In this document: positions 23,201-30,840 of the stretch, one piece after another
Numbering within the stretch: the stretch's first letter is position 1
Layout of the letters: every line of letters begins with the position of its first letter
From: Granulicatella adiacens
GTDB taxonomy: Bacteria; Bacillota; Bacilli; Lactobacillales; Aerococcaceae
Assembly: GCA_018364485.1 (NCBI GenBank)
Contig: JAGZLX010000007.1
Coordinates: 1-42,093 of the forward strand
DNA length: 42,093 nucleotides
Reading direction: 5' to 3'
The notes under the pieces: model-generated
Database searches by the model: none
What the model saw: only the letters and a program-made list of their open reading frames with translations
Told to the model about the DNA's origin: nothing
Translations under genes and position numbers: made by a program

Positions 23201-25349
23201 TGTCCGTCTTGTTCAAGGGGAACGTGATAAATTAGCAGCCGGGGTCATCGAATACTCAACAGACGGTAAACAATGGACGACACTTCAAACACTAGCAGGT
23301 GAACGTACGGCAGATATTCTTCAAGAATTCATGGCGCAATTCGTTCGTGTTCGTAACACACAACTCCTCAGCAAATGGTGGAGAATTGGGGATTTCACGG
23401 TTGATGTGGATACACCAAATACCGATTTAACGGTAACAAACGTCGACAGCTTGAAGGAAACACCAGTCGTAGACAGCCGTGGCAGCTATGAAATGACCTT
23501 GCCACAAGGAACGACTCTCCCAGCAAACGGCTACCTTGGATTGAAACTAGACCGACTTCATGAAGCGAAATCCATCACACTGAAAGATGCAGGAGAAACA
23601 GGATTAACACTTGAATATTCCGCAAACGAAGTGGAATGGATGAGTGCCGACCAACTTCCTGAACATGCGTTGGTGCGTTACGTTCGTATTGTGAATAAGA
23701 CGGATAAAGACCAAGCACTTCCTGCAGGTACATTAGTTGTGAAAACACAAGAAGTGGATCCAACCGAACTGCAATCAACAACGATGGGTATTCACCAATA
23801 CTATGGTGCGAATGACGTTCGTCGTGTGCATAACCTTGGCCAATTATTCGACGGTGATTTGAATAACTTTGTCGAATTCTCGGATTACCAACATAAAAAC
23901 GGAGAAATCGTGATGAAACTCGGAACGACTCGCCAAGTGAAGAAGATTCGCGCGTATATCCAAGATGCAGAACGCAACTATTTACGTGACGGTAAGATTC
24001 AAGTGAGTGAAGACGGCAAGAACTGGACGGATGTTGTGACAGTCGGGGACGGCGTGGAAAATGAAATTCACGACGATTCATTAACAGACGGCTGGACTCA
24101 TGATGCGTCAAACCCAGGCAACCGTTATATTGAAGGAACTCTTGAAACTCCAGTAACGGCGAAATTCATGCGTGTGCTCTTTACAGCAGAATATAACGCA
24201 CGCTTTGTTGGATTTAGCGAAATCGTCATTAACGATGGAGAATTTATCAATCCTGAAAATAATCCAACGGTGACAGGAACGGGCGCTGAAGATCATGATA
24301 ACTTGAAGAAGAGTATGGCGGACGGCAATGTCTTAACAAGCTATGCGACAACAGAAAATAAAGGCGAACTTGTATACCACTTGTCAGAAGACACTGCGGC
24401 TAACCATGTTCGATTAATTGCGGATGTGCCAACTGGTACGACCGTGAAAGTCAGTGTGCGTACGCTAAACGAAGCTGGCGAATCGGTATGGAAGAACCTT
24501 GGTAAAGTGAAATCAAGCTTCCAAACTTTCGCACTTCCTGGAGAAAATCCTCGTATCCTTGATGTGAAAGTCGCTTGGGACGGTGGACCTGCAGAGTTCT
24601 ACGAATTATCAACTTTCACAAAAGAAGTCACAGAAGATGAAATTCAACCAGAAGAACCTGAAAAACCAGCAACGCCATTAACACCGATTGCGACAGACGT
24701 GGCAAAACGCGTATTAGAAGATACTGCAACAGGCGTGAAAATCGCAGGTAAGGTAGCGGACTTGGAACAAGTGGCGAATGTGGTGGTACAAAAGGTGCCA
24801 GACCAAACGCTTCAAGGAAAGAACTATGATGCGTACGATATCCGCTTGTTGGATAAAGACGGCCATTCCGTTCAACCAAAAGCAGCCGTATTAGTCAGCT
24901 TGCCAGCGAAAGAAGGCGGAGAAGTCGATAAGGTGTACTACATTACTCCAACGAAGACACTCGAAAGTCTTCCATTTACACAAGAAGGCGGCAAAGTGGT
25001 CTTTGGAACGACTCACTTCAGTATTTATGCGGTTGTGTATAAAGGAGAAGTCGCTGTTGCGGAACCAACAACGCCAACGACTCCAGCTGCGCCAGTAACG
25101 CCAGCAACTCCAAGCACTCCAGCTACACCAGCTGCTCCAAGTGCTCCGGCAAACCCAATGCCTGGAGAACAAGTGGCCGCTGCTCAAGCAGGAGAAAAAC
25201 CAATGGCTAACCCAGCTCCACAAGCCACTGTTGCCTCTAACGAACTTCCAGCAACAGGAACTGCGGATGCAAGTGCAGCACTCTTTGTAGCAAGCCTCAG
25301 CCTCGCACTAGGCGCATTATTCCTCAAAAAAGGAAAAGAAGAAGCGTAA
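20247..25349 (+). CDS. Cell-wall-anchored GH84 beta-N-acetylglucosaminidase (hyaluronidase/NagJ-like)
   Basis: The 1,700-residue surface protein starts at ATG 20247 after AAAGGAAG. The YSIRK signal (YSIRKFSVGVASVMIG, from residue 12) directs septal secretion. An Ala/Glu/Thr-rich segment follows to about 150, a GH20b-like domain (about 165-300), then the GH84 catalytic domain from RGFIEGYYGNPW (309) with the Asp pair in LADDAAW (427-428). Downstream are an all-helical region and several beta-sandwich carbohydrate-binding or F5/8-type C-like modules (about 800-1450). A Pro/Thr/Ala wall-spanning region precedes LPATG (1667-1671), a hydrophobic stretch and a KKGKEEA tail for sortase. GH84 enzymes release O- or N-linked GlcNAc, as in clostridial NagH/NagJ. 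It likely acts on host mucin or glycosaminoglycan. Monocistronic. Confidence 0.93.
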   Translation: MGKRFFDKRCKYSIRKFSVGVASVMIGATFFASPIALATEAETPTEGNGTISEAPALDKLPDDVLKAIEKAEKEAEANKPAADEAASHEEAKPTEAETTTAATEVKPTEEATSTEATTTETNTATETTKPREVNGTVEKADQYQADKPATKAEIDAAKKEVTKKEYTVFPTPQKVTYGDGVTALEGTVNLVFSDSLDIYTRNRAKEVLQANNVSYTTSTKEAEGATNIFLGVHGESPLAEKEVQDISPDLYNKIDAYVLRVKNNKISIVGKDTDAVFFGLTTLKHMLSESPTPVLRDVTVEDYAEVKNRGFIEGYYGNPWTKQNREDLMRYGGELKLTQYYFAPKDDPYHNAKWRELYPDEKLAEIRDLARVGNETKTRYVWTIHPFMHNKMRFDTDALYKQDLDVIKAKFTQLLDAGVREFGVLADDAAWPVGGYNSYNRLMHDLTDWLTEKQKTYSGLRKDMIFVPAWYMGQGTEDELRTLNEHLPETVHLTLTGGKVWGAVDQTFLTNLKRNLTEGGKKYNPIQFWINWPCNDNTKQHLILGGGEKFLHPNVDLSLAQGIMLNPMQQSEASKVALFDMAQYGWKQWRSAEQAEEINDMAFNYVVNGNFKESDVSKAFRELGKHMRNQNRPPQVTKLEESIELAPKLTAFYNKLKAGQNLDAERKELKEVFAQLKADAILLKEKGDKKLIEQIHYWLDNTVDQMNALEALLTATEGLAENNSAKVWDNYYAGLKHYDQSISYAFFYVDHYERAEFGVQHIRPFINNLKEYLATHIQTMLHPDKLVTTFITNRAGAEGGLEEVTDGDFDTHVIVKTTTVIERDDYVGLRFNKPLKIHTLGFATGTKTADNYTFGNAVVEYQNEEGDWVAITTPTYTGRERTLEFKDLDITAQAVRMRATAKKDNAWLAMREIAVNRPLEIGSKKVRGNITLSSNIVYKYGTSVLQMQDGKDATESMMAHVNQTNVTPENAWVQMDLGGAKKVKHVRLVQGERDKLAAGVIEYSTDGKQWTTLQTLAGERTADILQEFMAQFVRVRNTQLLSKWWRIGDFTVDVDTPNTDLTVTNVDSLKETPVVDSRGSYEMTLPQGTTLPANGYLGLKLDRLHEAKSITLKDAGETGLTLEYSANEVEWMSADQLPEHALVRYVRIVNKTDKDQALPAGTLVVKTQEVDPTELQSTTMGIHQYYGANDVRRVHNLGQLFDGDLNNFVEFSDYQHKNGEIVMKLGTTRQVKKIRAYIQDAERNYLRDGKIQVSEDGKNWTDVVTVGDGVENEIHDDSLTDGWTHDASNPGNRYIEGTLETPVTAKFMRVLFTAEYNARFVGFSEIVINDGEFINPENNPTVTGTGAEDHDNLKKSMADGNVLTSYATTENKGELVYHLSEDTAANHVRLIADVPTGTTVKVSVRTLNEAGESVWKNLGKVKSSFQTFALPGENPRILDVKVAWDGGPAEFYELSTFTKEVTEDEIQPEEPEKPATPLTPIATDVAKRVLEDTATGVKIAGKVADLEQVANVVVQKVPDQTLQGKNYDAYDIRLLDKDGHSVQPKAAVLVSLPAKEGGEVDKVYYITPTKTLESLPFTQEGGKVVFGTTHFSIYAVVYKGEVAVAEPTTPTTPAAPVTPATPSTPATPAAPSAPANPMPGEQVAAAQAGEKPMANPAPQATVASNELPATGTADASAALFVASLSLALGALFLKKGKEEA

Positions 25350-25371
25350 TCAAAACTAGACAAAGCTTCAT

Positions 25372-25400
25372 AGACCTGGCAGAAATGCCAGGTCTTTTTT
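25372..25400 (+). terminator. Terminator after the GH84 gene
   Basis: AGACCTGGCA pairs exactly with TGCCAGGTCT across a GAAA loop, followed by TTTTTT. Confidence 0.9.
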
Positions 25401-25473
25401 GGTGTGGAGGAAAAGTGTAGTTCTAGAAAAGGTGTGGTACAATTAGTAGACCAATAAAAAGGAGGAATAAAAA

Positions 25474-25623
25474 ATGAAGGATATTCCGATGACAGATTTT
25501 GAAGCAGAAAGACAATATGAAGAAGCTTGCCTACTAAACGAAGCGCTCGAAGATGTTAAAGAAGGTCGTGTGCTAGATGGGAAAGAGGCACTCTTGCAAT
25601 TAAAAGAAAAATATAATCTGTAA
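25474..25623 (+). CDS. 49-residue acidic small protein, antitoxin-tail-like
   Basis: AAAAGGAGG lies 9-10 nt upstream of ATG 25474, and an extended -10 (TG-G-TACAAT, ending 25443) precedes it. The product is 49 residues and charged: MKDIPMTDFEAERQYEEA, then ALEDVKEGRVLDGKEALLQL, ending KEKYNL. The C-terminal pattern recalls tails of Phd/YefM or RelB-type antitoxins, yet no DNA-binding part and no toxin gene adjoin. A perfect bidirectional hairpin follows. I judge it a real gene from ribosome site, promoter and terminator. The family assignment is speculative. Confidence 0.7.
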   Translation: MKDIPMTDFEAERQYEEACLLNEALEDVKEGRVLDGKEALLQLKEKYNL

Positions 25624-25630
25624 AAAAAAT

Positions 25631-25667
25631 AGGACCTAGCAAAATGAAATGCTAGGTCCTTTCGTTT
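25631..25667. terminator. Bidirectional terminator
   Basis: AGGACCTAGCA (25631-25641) pairs with TGCTAGGTCCT (25650-25660) between the small gene and the converging niaR. Confidence 0.85.
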
Positions 25668-26184
25668 AATCTTCTTTCACTAAATACCCTAATTTGTTGA
25701 GGGCGTCTTCGATATAGTCGAGGTCTTGTTGGTTTTCGGCTTCAACTAGATGATAATGCACACCGTCTGTTAGAGACGATAGTGGGCGGAAGTCCGATTG
25801 GTGGATTTGCTCCAAGAAGTGCTCAACGTCACGGCGACACGTGAGCTTCACGAGCGTTTGGATTTCACCGTAGACGGGATGGTCGATTTGAATATTTTGG
25901 ACACGACCTCCATTATCGACAATGGCTAGAAGTTCACTCTCGATAGCCTCGGTATCGTGTTTGACCTTGAAGAGGCGATGAACGTACGGCGAACTCTCTT
26001 GCTCCTTGTATACATATCCGCGGTTCGTCGATAGAATCGTGGCTCCATCAGCGCGTAGAAGTGCGATGTCTTGCACGATAATTTGTCGTGTCACGTGGAA
26101 ATGTTCCGCCAGGCTTTGACCGTTGAGTGGCTTTGGCGCGTTTTTCAGTAGTTTTAGTAGTTCAGCTTTTCGTTCTTTTGGCAT
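25666..26184 (-). CDS. niaR: NiaR/YrxA-type niacin-responsive repressor
   Basis: The 172-residue protein has an N-terminal winged HTH (PLNGQSLAEHFHVTRQIIVQ, about 18-37) and a 3H domain named for its conserved histidines, here in VQNIQIDHPVYGE and LTDGVHYHLVEAE. NiaR binds nicotinic acid and represses niacin uptake or NAD synthesis genes. It lies 12 bp after niaX on the same strand, sharing its promoter. AGAGGG precedes ATG. The neighbouring transporter strongly supports the call. Confidence 0.9.
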   Translation of the reverse strand: MPKERKAELLKLLKNAPKPLNGQSLAEHFHVTRQIIVQDIALLRADGATILSTNRGYVYKEQESSPYVHRLFKVKHDTEAIESELLAIVDNGGRVQNIQIDHPVYGEIQTLVKLTCRRDVEHFLEQIHQSDFRPLSSLTDGVHYHLVEAENQQDLDYIEDALNKLGYLVKED

Positions 26185-26196
26185 AGTGTCCCTCTT

Positions 26197-26718
26197 TTAA
26201 CGTCTTTTTTGTAAAACTTTATACACCGCTAGTGCTAATTCATAGTCTACCATACTGTGAATCACTGTACCAAATCCGACTAGGACGAAGAGGACGTAAA
26301 ACATGCTTTGAAGATCCGTCCCTGAAACGGAGTAGAAGAGCACGCAGGCTAATACTTCGCCGACTGCGTGAATGAGTGCGAGAACAAAGTTGAAAATCCA
26401 TGACGCTTTGCGGTTTTCAAGAGTCTTTGGATATTTTTGTAGGAAAAAGGCTCCGAGTGTCGCAAAAATAATATGCGATAGCGCGCGGAAGACAATCACG
26501 AGTGGGTACGCCCCGGAAATAAAGAATCCATAAGAGGATCCTAGAACGACGAAGATGGCCATCCACGGATTGATAAACATCGCGATAAAGATTGCAACGT
26601 GGCTTCCGAGTGTATACGAAGCAGGTGGAATCACCAATTTTAATGGCATCGCGATAGGAATGAAGATGGCAATCGCGGTTAATAGTGCGGTTAGTGTCAT
26701 AAAACGAACATTTTTCAT
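26197..26718 (-). CDS. niaX: NiaX niacin transporter (ECF S-component-like)
   Basis: The 173-residue integral membrane protein has five or six helices. The opening MKNVRFMTLTALLTAIAIF and the ASYTLGSHVAIFIAMFINPW segment fit NiaX, the substrate-binding subunit of an energy-coupling-factor transporter; the ATPase subunits would be encoded elsewhere. It is followed by niaR, forming a niacin uptake operon. AAAGGAGAG precedes ATG, and palindromic operators lie just upstream. Confidence 0.87.
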   Translation of the reverse strand: MKNVRFMTLTALLTAIAIFIPIAMPLKLVIPPASYTLGSHVAIFIAMFINPWMAIFVVLGSSYGFFISGAYPLVIVFRALSHIIFATLGAFFLQKYPKTLENRKASWIFNFVLALIHAVGEVLACVLFYSVSGTDLQSMFYVLFVLVGFGTVIHSMVDYELALAVYKVLQKRR

Positions 26719-26741
26719 CAGAATAAAACTCTCCTTTTGTT

Positions 26742-26779
26742 TACTGTATATACAGTAGTATAGTTCTGTGTATACAATA
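26742..26779 (-). promoter_or_regulatory. Palindromic operators upstream of niaX
   Basis: TACTGTATATACAGTA (26742-26757) is a perfect 16-bp palindrome. CTGTGTATACA (26766-26776) is a second partial copy of the TGTATACA core. They lie directly upstream of niaX-niaR and are the likely NiaR sites; the target assignment is inferred. Confidence 0.65.
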
Positions 26780-26880
26780 AATCAATAGGGAAACTCAACT
26801 TTTCCGCTCACTTTTCGCTCATAATTCGCTTGATTTGATAAAAAAGTACCAGTACAATAAAGAAAAGAGAGGTGAGACGG

Positions 26881-27882
26881 ATGCAAGTAAATTTTCAAAT
26901 TACAGAAAAGATGTTAGGGCTGGTGCACAATATTGCGGAACTCCTGACGAAATATTCCATCGAGAAACGTCCGCTATTACTGCGCAAGGAAAATCGAATT
27001 CGTTCGATTCAGTCCTCCCTTGCGATTGAAAATAATAGCCTGACGCTGGAACAGGTGACAGATATTATCGAGGGACGCAGGGTGCTTGGCCCACCAAAGG
27101 AAATTCATGAGGTACAAAATGCGTATGAGGCGTATGAACGTGTCTTTTCTATGGACGCGTATAGTGTGGAGGATTTCTTGGAGGCACACCACTTGTTAAC
27201 GCACTGCCTTGTGAAGCATCCGGGACAGTTTCGCTTGAGTGATGTTGGCGTTTATGATGCGAGTGGGCGGGTGGTTCATGTGGGCGCACGTCCGCAGTTT
27301 GTTCCAAGTCTTGTGGGAGAATTGTTTTCTTGGGCTAAGGACAGTGATTTGCTTGCTTTAGTGAAATCGTGTCTCGTTCATTTTGAATTGGAAATCATTC
27401 ATCCATTTGAAGACGGGAACGGTCGCATGGGGCGCTTATGGCAAAGCCTTATCTTAAGCCGGTGGAATCCGTTATTCGAATGGCTCCCGATTGAGTCAGT
27501 GATTCATGCCCATCAACAAGGCTATTATGACGCACTCGCCATCAGTAACAAGGAAAATGATGCGACAGTTTTTGTCGAGTTTATGCTTGAAGTGATTTTG
27601 GAAACTCTTGAAGAAGTGAAAGTACAAGACCGCATCGAAGAAGTGAGTGCTGAGTATGTCGTCTTGCCTTCGTTAAAACCAAAAGAGCGAGAAGTCTTTG
27701 AACAAGTGAAGGCTTATCTAGAGCAGTATGGAAATATCGGCAACCAGCAGACACAAGAACTCATTGGGCTTAGTGCCGCAACTGTCCGACGTTATTTATC
27801 GTTCTTCGTGGAAGTTGGGTTACTGACTTCAAGCGGAAGCACAAAAGGGAAGTTATATACATTAAAAAAGGCGTCTAAGTAG
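26881..27882 (+). CDS. Class II Fic family AMP-transferase
   Basis: The 333-residue protein carries the Fic motif HPFEDGNGRMGR (174-185, catalytic His174), which adds AMP to a hydroxyl on a target protein. An upstream inhibitory motif, S46-L-A-I-E50-N51, matches (S/T)xxxE(G/N), so activity is self-restrained (class II). The C-terminus (about 285-333) looks like a winged helix: NQQTQELIGLSAATVRRYL. ATG at 26881 is chosen after AGAGGTG; GTG at 26872 overlaps that site. No separate antitoxin gene adjoins, as expected with a built-in inhibitory helix. Confidence 0.93.
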   Translation: MQVNFQITEKMLGLVHNIAELLTKYSIEKRPLLLRKENRIRSIQSSLAIENNSLTLEQVTDIIEGRRVLGPPKEIHEVQNAYEAYERVFSMDAYSVEDFLEAHHLLTHCLVKHPGQFRLSDVGVYDASGRVVHVGARPQFVPSLVGELFSWAKDSDLLALVKSCLVHFELEIIHPFEDGNGRMGRLWQSLILSRWNPLFEWLPIESVIHAHQQGYYDALAISNKENDATVFVEFMLEVILETLEEVKVQDRIEEVSAEYVVLPSLKPKEREVFEQVKAYLEQYGNIGNQQTQELIGLSAATVRRYLSFFVEVGLLTSSGSTKGKLYTLKKASK

Positions 27883-27891
27883 ACGCCTTTT
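27866..27891. terminator. Terminator shared by fic and mleR
   Basis: AAAAGGCGTCTA (27866-27877) pairs exactly with TAGACGCCTTTT (27880-27891). The hairpin includes the fic stop codon and abuts the mleR stop, serving both converging genes. Confidence 0.88.
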
Positions 27892-27892
27892 A

Positions 27893-28783
27893 CTATTTTT
27901 TAAGGAATTGAATTTGTTCAAGAATATAGGTTTCAATTTGTTTGAATTTCTTGTCAGTGATTTTTCCGCCTTTTTGTTTAGCTAAGTATAAATAGAATTG
28001 GACAGGCTCTGTCTCGTCTAGTTCAATTAATTGAATACCGTTAAGTTTCAAGAAGTCCACGAGAAGACCTACCGTATTTTTTTGCTTGATAAAGTTTTCA
28101 AATCCATGAATATCGCTGACCTCGGCTAAAATGTTTGGAACGATTCCATACGCATTCATAAACCGCCAGAATACTTCATTGTGAACAAAGTGTTCGTTAA
28201 AAAGAATGAATTCTTCTTGTTCTACTTGAGAAAGGTGAACATGCGATGCTTTTGCCAATGGATGATCTTTAGACACTGCCAATTTAAAAGGGAAGGTTGC
28301 GATTTTTTTCAAATCATGTTGCGAACTAGTTACTTCTTTGCAGGTTCCGAATAAAGCAATATCTAGTTGGTTTGATGCAATCTTCTTCGTAATTTCTTTA
28401 GAACCATCTTCCAGTAAGATGATTTCTGTACCAAAAATCTGTTCGAGTGAAGACAAATGTTGGGTCAAATCGAAGAATCGAGAAAGAGCGGCAGTAATTC
28501 CAATCTTTACACGGCTATTATTGGAGGCTTTTAGGGCAGCCTTTCCCATTTCAAGTTGTTGCAAGGCGTTTTGAGAAAATTGTCTGAAAATTTGCCCTTC
28601 TTTTGTGAGGGAAATTTTTGAATGGGATTGATCTCTAACAATGAGCTGAACGCCGAGTGTATCTTCTAACCCTTTGATGGCGTAGCTGACGGTTGGTTGG
28701 CTTACTTTGAATTTGGAAGCTACTTTCGAAAATGATTTTAAACGGCATAATTCGTTAAAGTACTTCAGTTGTTGCAGTTTCAT
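27893..28783 (-). CDS. mleR: LysR-type regulator of malolactic fermentation (MleR-like)
   Basis: The 296-residue protein is a standard LysR regulator: winged HTH in KLQQLKYFNELCRLKSFSKV and FKVSQPTVSYAIKGLE (residues 2-42), then a periplasmic-binding-like effector domain. Divergent placement 422 bp from the malolactic enzyme gene identifies it as MleR, which activates mle genes in response to malate. No residue-level evidence separates it from other LysR proteins, so context supports the name. Confidence 0.86.
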   Translation of the reverse strand: MKLQQLKYFNELCRLKSFSKVASKFKVSQPTVSYAIKGLEDTLGVQLIVRDQSHSKISLTKEGQIFRQFSQNALQQLEMGKAALKASNNSRVKIGITAALSRFFDLTQHLSSLEQIFGTEIILLEDGSKEITKKIASNQLDIALFGTCKEVTSSQHDLKKIATFPFKLAVSKDHPLAKASHVHLSQVEQEEFILFNEHFVHNEVFWRFMNAYGIVPNILAEVSDIHGFENFIKQKNTVGLLVDFLKLNGIQLIELDETEPVQFYLYLAKQKGGKITDKKFKQIETYILEQIQFLKK

Positions 28784-28945
28784 GGTTGCTCATCCTCATA
28801 TATAATTTTTTTATAACCTGACCTCTGTTTGACTATGCTATAAGTTATTTTTTAAAATGTCAATCGTAAAGAAGGCTGAACGATTGATATAACTTTTTAT
28901 GGTGAATAGAATTAATTTCGTTTATATACTTATTGTGAAATTAGT

Positions 28946-28963
28946 GATATAATGAATTATATC
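28946..28963. promoter_or_regulatory. Perfect palindrome over a -10 box in the mle intergenic region
   Basis: GATAATAT-like palindrome: GATATAAT, GA, ATTATATC (28946-28963). It includes TATAAT at 28948-28953, with TG at 28945-28946 as an extended -10. It is a likely operator for MleR at a promoter of the mle leader. Followed by a 7-bp hairpin, ATTCTCA/TGAGAAT (28967-28987). Confidence 0.55.
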
Positions 28964-29025
28964 GAAATTCTCATTCGTTTTGAGAATATACAATCGAGCA
29001 TCAATGTAAAATTGAAAGAAGGTGT

Positions 29026-29100
29026 TTGCTTACCAAAGGCGATAATGATAGTTCCTTTAGAAGACGAACACTTGAAATCTGTCTATGTCGAGTCTTCTAG
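29026..29100 (+). CDS. Possible 24-codon leader peptide upstream of mleA
   Basis: GAAAGAAGGTG stands directly before TTG 29026. The frame gives 24 residues (MLTKGDNDSSFRRRTLEICL then CRVF) and stops inside a terminator hairpin. The overlap suggests transcription attenuation by translation of the leader. It is short and begins with TTG, so it may be chance. Confidence 0.35.
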   Translation: MLTKGDNDSSFRRRTLEICLCRVF

Positions 29101-29118
29101 AGAATAGAAGGCTTTTTT
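29060..29118 (+). promoter_or_regulatory. Terminator/antiterminator-like fold before mleA
   Basis: GTCTTCTA (29092-29099) pairs with TAGAAGGC (29105-29112) and six T follow, a terminator. GAAGAC at 29060-29065 can instead pair with GTCTTC (29092-29097), breaking that stem. The two folds exclude each other, as in an attenuator. Confidence 0.45.
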
Positions 29119-29121
29119 ATT

Positions 29122-29167
29122 TATATACTCACCTAGACAGATGAACGACTTTACACCTGAGTATATA
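29122..29167. promoter_or_regulatory. 10-bp inverted repeat upstream of mleA
   Basis: TATATACTCA (29122-29131) has its exact reverse complement TGAGTATATA (29158-29167), 26 bp apart. It lies 38 bp before the mleA start. It may be a second regulator site or an RNA stem near the ribosome site. Confidence 0.5.
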
Positions 29168-29205
29168 GTACAGTTTCATCAACAACCATTTAAGGAGGAG
29201 TCACC

Positions 29206-30825
29206 ATGCGTGGACACGAAATTTTAAACAACCCTTTCAAAAATAAAGGGACAGCATTTACACAAGAAGAACGTCAAGAATTAGGATTGGTCGGATTATT
29301 ACCACCGTACGTTCAAACTTTAGAAGAACAAGCGGCGCAAACCTATGCACATATGCACCAAAAAGCAAACGATCTTGAAAAACGTCTTTTCTTAATGGAA
29401 ATCTTCAATACAAACCGTACTTTATTCTACTATTTATTCTCACAACACTTAGAGGAGTTCAACCCAATCGTGTATGACCCAACAATTGCAGACACGATTG
29501 AAAACTACAGCGAACTCTTTGTAGATCCACAATATGCAGCATACTTAGACATCAACCATCCAGAAAATATCGAAGCAACCTTGAAGAATGCGGCAGGTGA
29601 CCGTGATATTCGTTTAATCGTTGTGACAGATGCTGAAGGAATTCTTGGAATCGGTGACTGGGGTACAAACGGGGTGGATATCTCTGTTGGTAAATTAATG
29701 GTCTATACAGGAGCAGCCGGAATCGACCCTGCAAGTGTTCTTCCACTAGTGATTGATGCCGGAACAAACCGCCAAAGTTTATTAGAGGATCCAAATTATT
29801 TAGGAAATCGTCATGAACGTGTGCGTGGTGACCGTTATTATGCCTTTATCGACCAATTCGTTGAAACAGCAGAACGTCTCTTCCCTAAATTATATTTACA
29901 CTGGGAAGACTTCGGACGTGGCAATGCGGCGAATATCTTAAACAAATACAAAACTCAAATTCCAACTTTCAACGATGATATTCAAGGTACAGGAATCGTG
30001 ACACTTGGTGGCGTGTTTGCCGCAATGGATATCGCTGGTGAAAAACTAACAGACCAAGTGTACTTATGCTACGGTGGGGGAACTGCAGGGGCAGGGATTG
30101 CTTCTCGTGTTCTTCGTGAAATGGTTGTCGACGGTCTAAGCGAAGAAGAAGCCTATAAACGTTTCTTCATGGTGGATAAACAAGGATTGTTATTCGATGA
30201 TATGGACGATTTAACACCTGAACAACGACCATTTGCGAAAAAACGTAGCGATTTTACTAACGCAGATAAATTAACAGATTTATTAGAAGTAGTGAAAACT
30301 GTGAAACCAACTATCTTAGTGGGAACTTCAACTCAACCGAATACATTTACAAAAGAAGTTGTAGAAGCGATGTGTGAAAATGCAGAGCGTCCTGTCATTT
30401 TCCCATTGTCTAACCCAACAAAATTAGCAGAAGCAACAGCTAAAGACCTCATCGAATGGTCAAACGGAAAAGCGTTCGTTGCAACAGGAATTCCTTCAGA
30501 CGACATTGAGTACAACGGTGTGAATTATGTTATCGGACAAGCGAACAATGCGTTAATCTACCCAGGTCTTGGATTAGGAATGCTTGCTTCAGAAGCGAGT
30601 CTATTAACAGACGAAATGATTGGGGCTGCAGCGCATGCCTTAAGCGGTATTGTGGATATTACAAAACCAGGCGCACCTGTATTACCTCCATTCAAATATG
30701 TGGCAGAAGTGTCATTGAAAGTGGCAACGGCAGTCGCTAAAAAAGCTCAAGAACAAGGTCTAGCACGCGCAGCTGAACAAGATATGGAAAAAGCTGTTCG
30801 TGACTTCAGATGGACACCAAAATAT
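29206..30825 (+). CDS. mleA: Malolactic enzyme
   Basis: The 540-residue protein belongs to the malic/malolactic family and converts L-malate to L-lactate and CO2 with NAD+ and Mn2+ bound, consuming a proton and raising internal pH. Visible are the metal/substrate segment WEDFGRGNAANILNKY with FNDDIQGTG, the NAD-binding GGGTAGAGIASRVL, and LVGTSTQPNTF. The call as malolactic rather than malic enzyme rests on length, sequence feel and the neighbouring mleR and mleP genes. AAGGAGGAG lies ideally before ATG 29206. The TAG stop at 30826-30828 abuts the ribosome site of mleP. Confidence 0.94.
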
Positions 30826-30840
30826 TAGGAGGCGATGCGG

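Noticed and set aside
25070..25170. Pro/Thr/Ala codon repeats as a DNA repeat element
   Set aside because: It is the wall-spanning part of the LPXTG protein, in frame.
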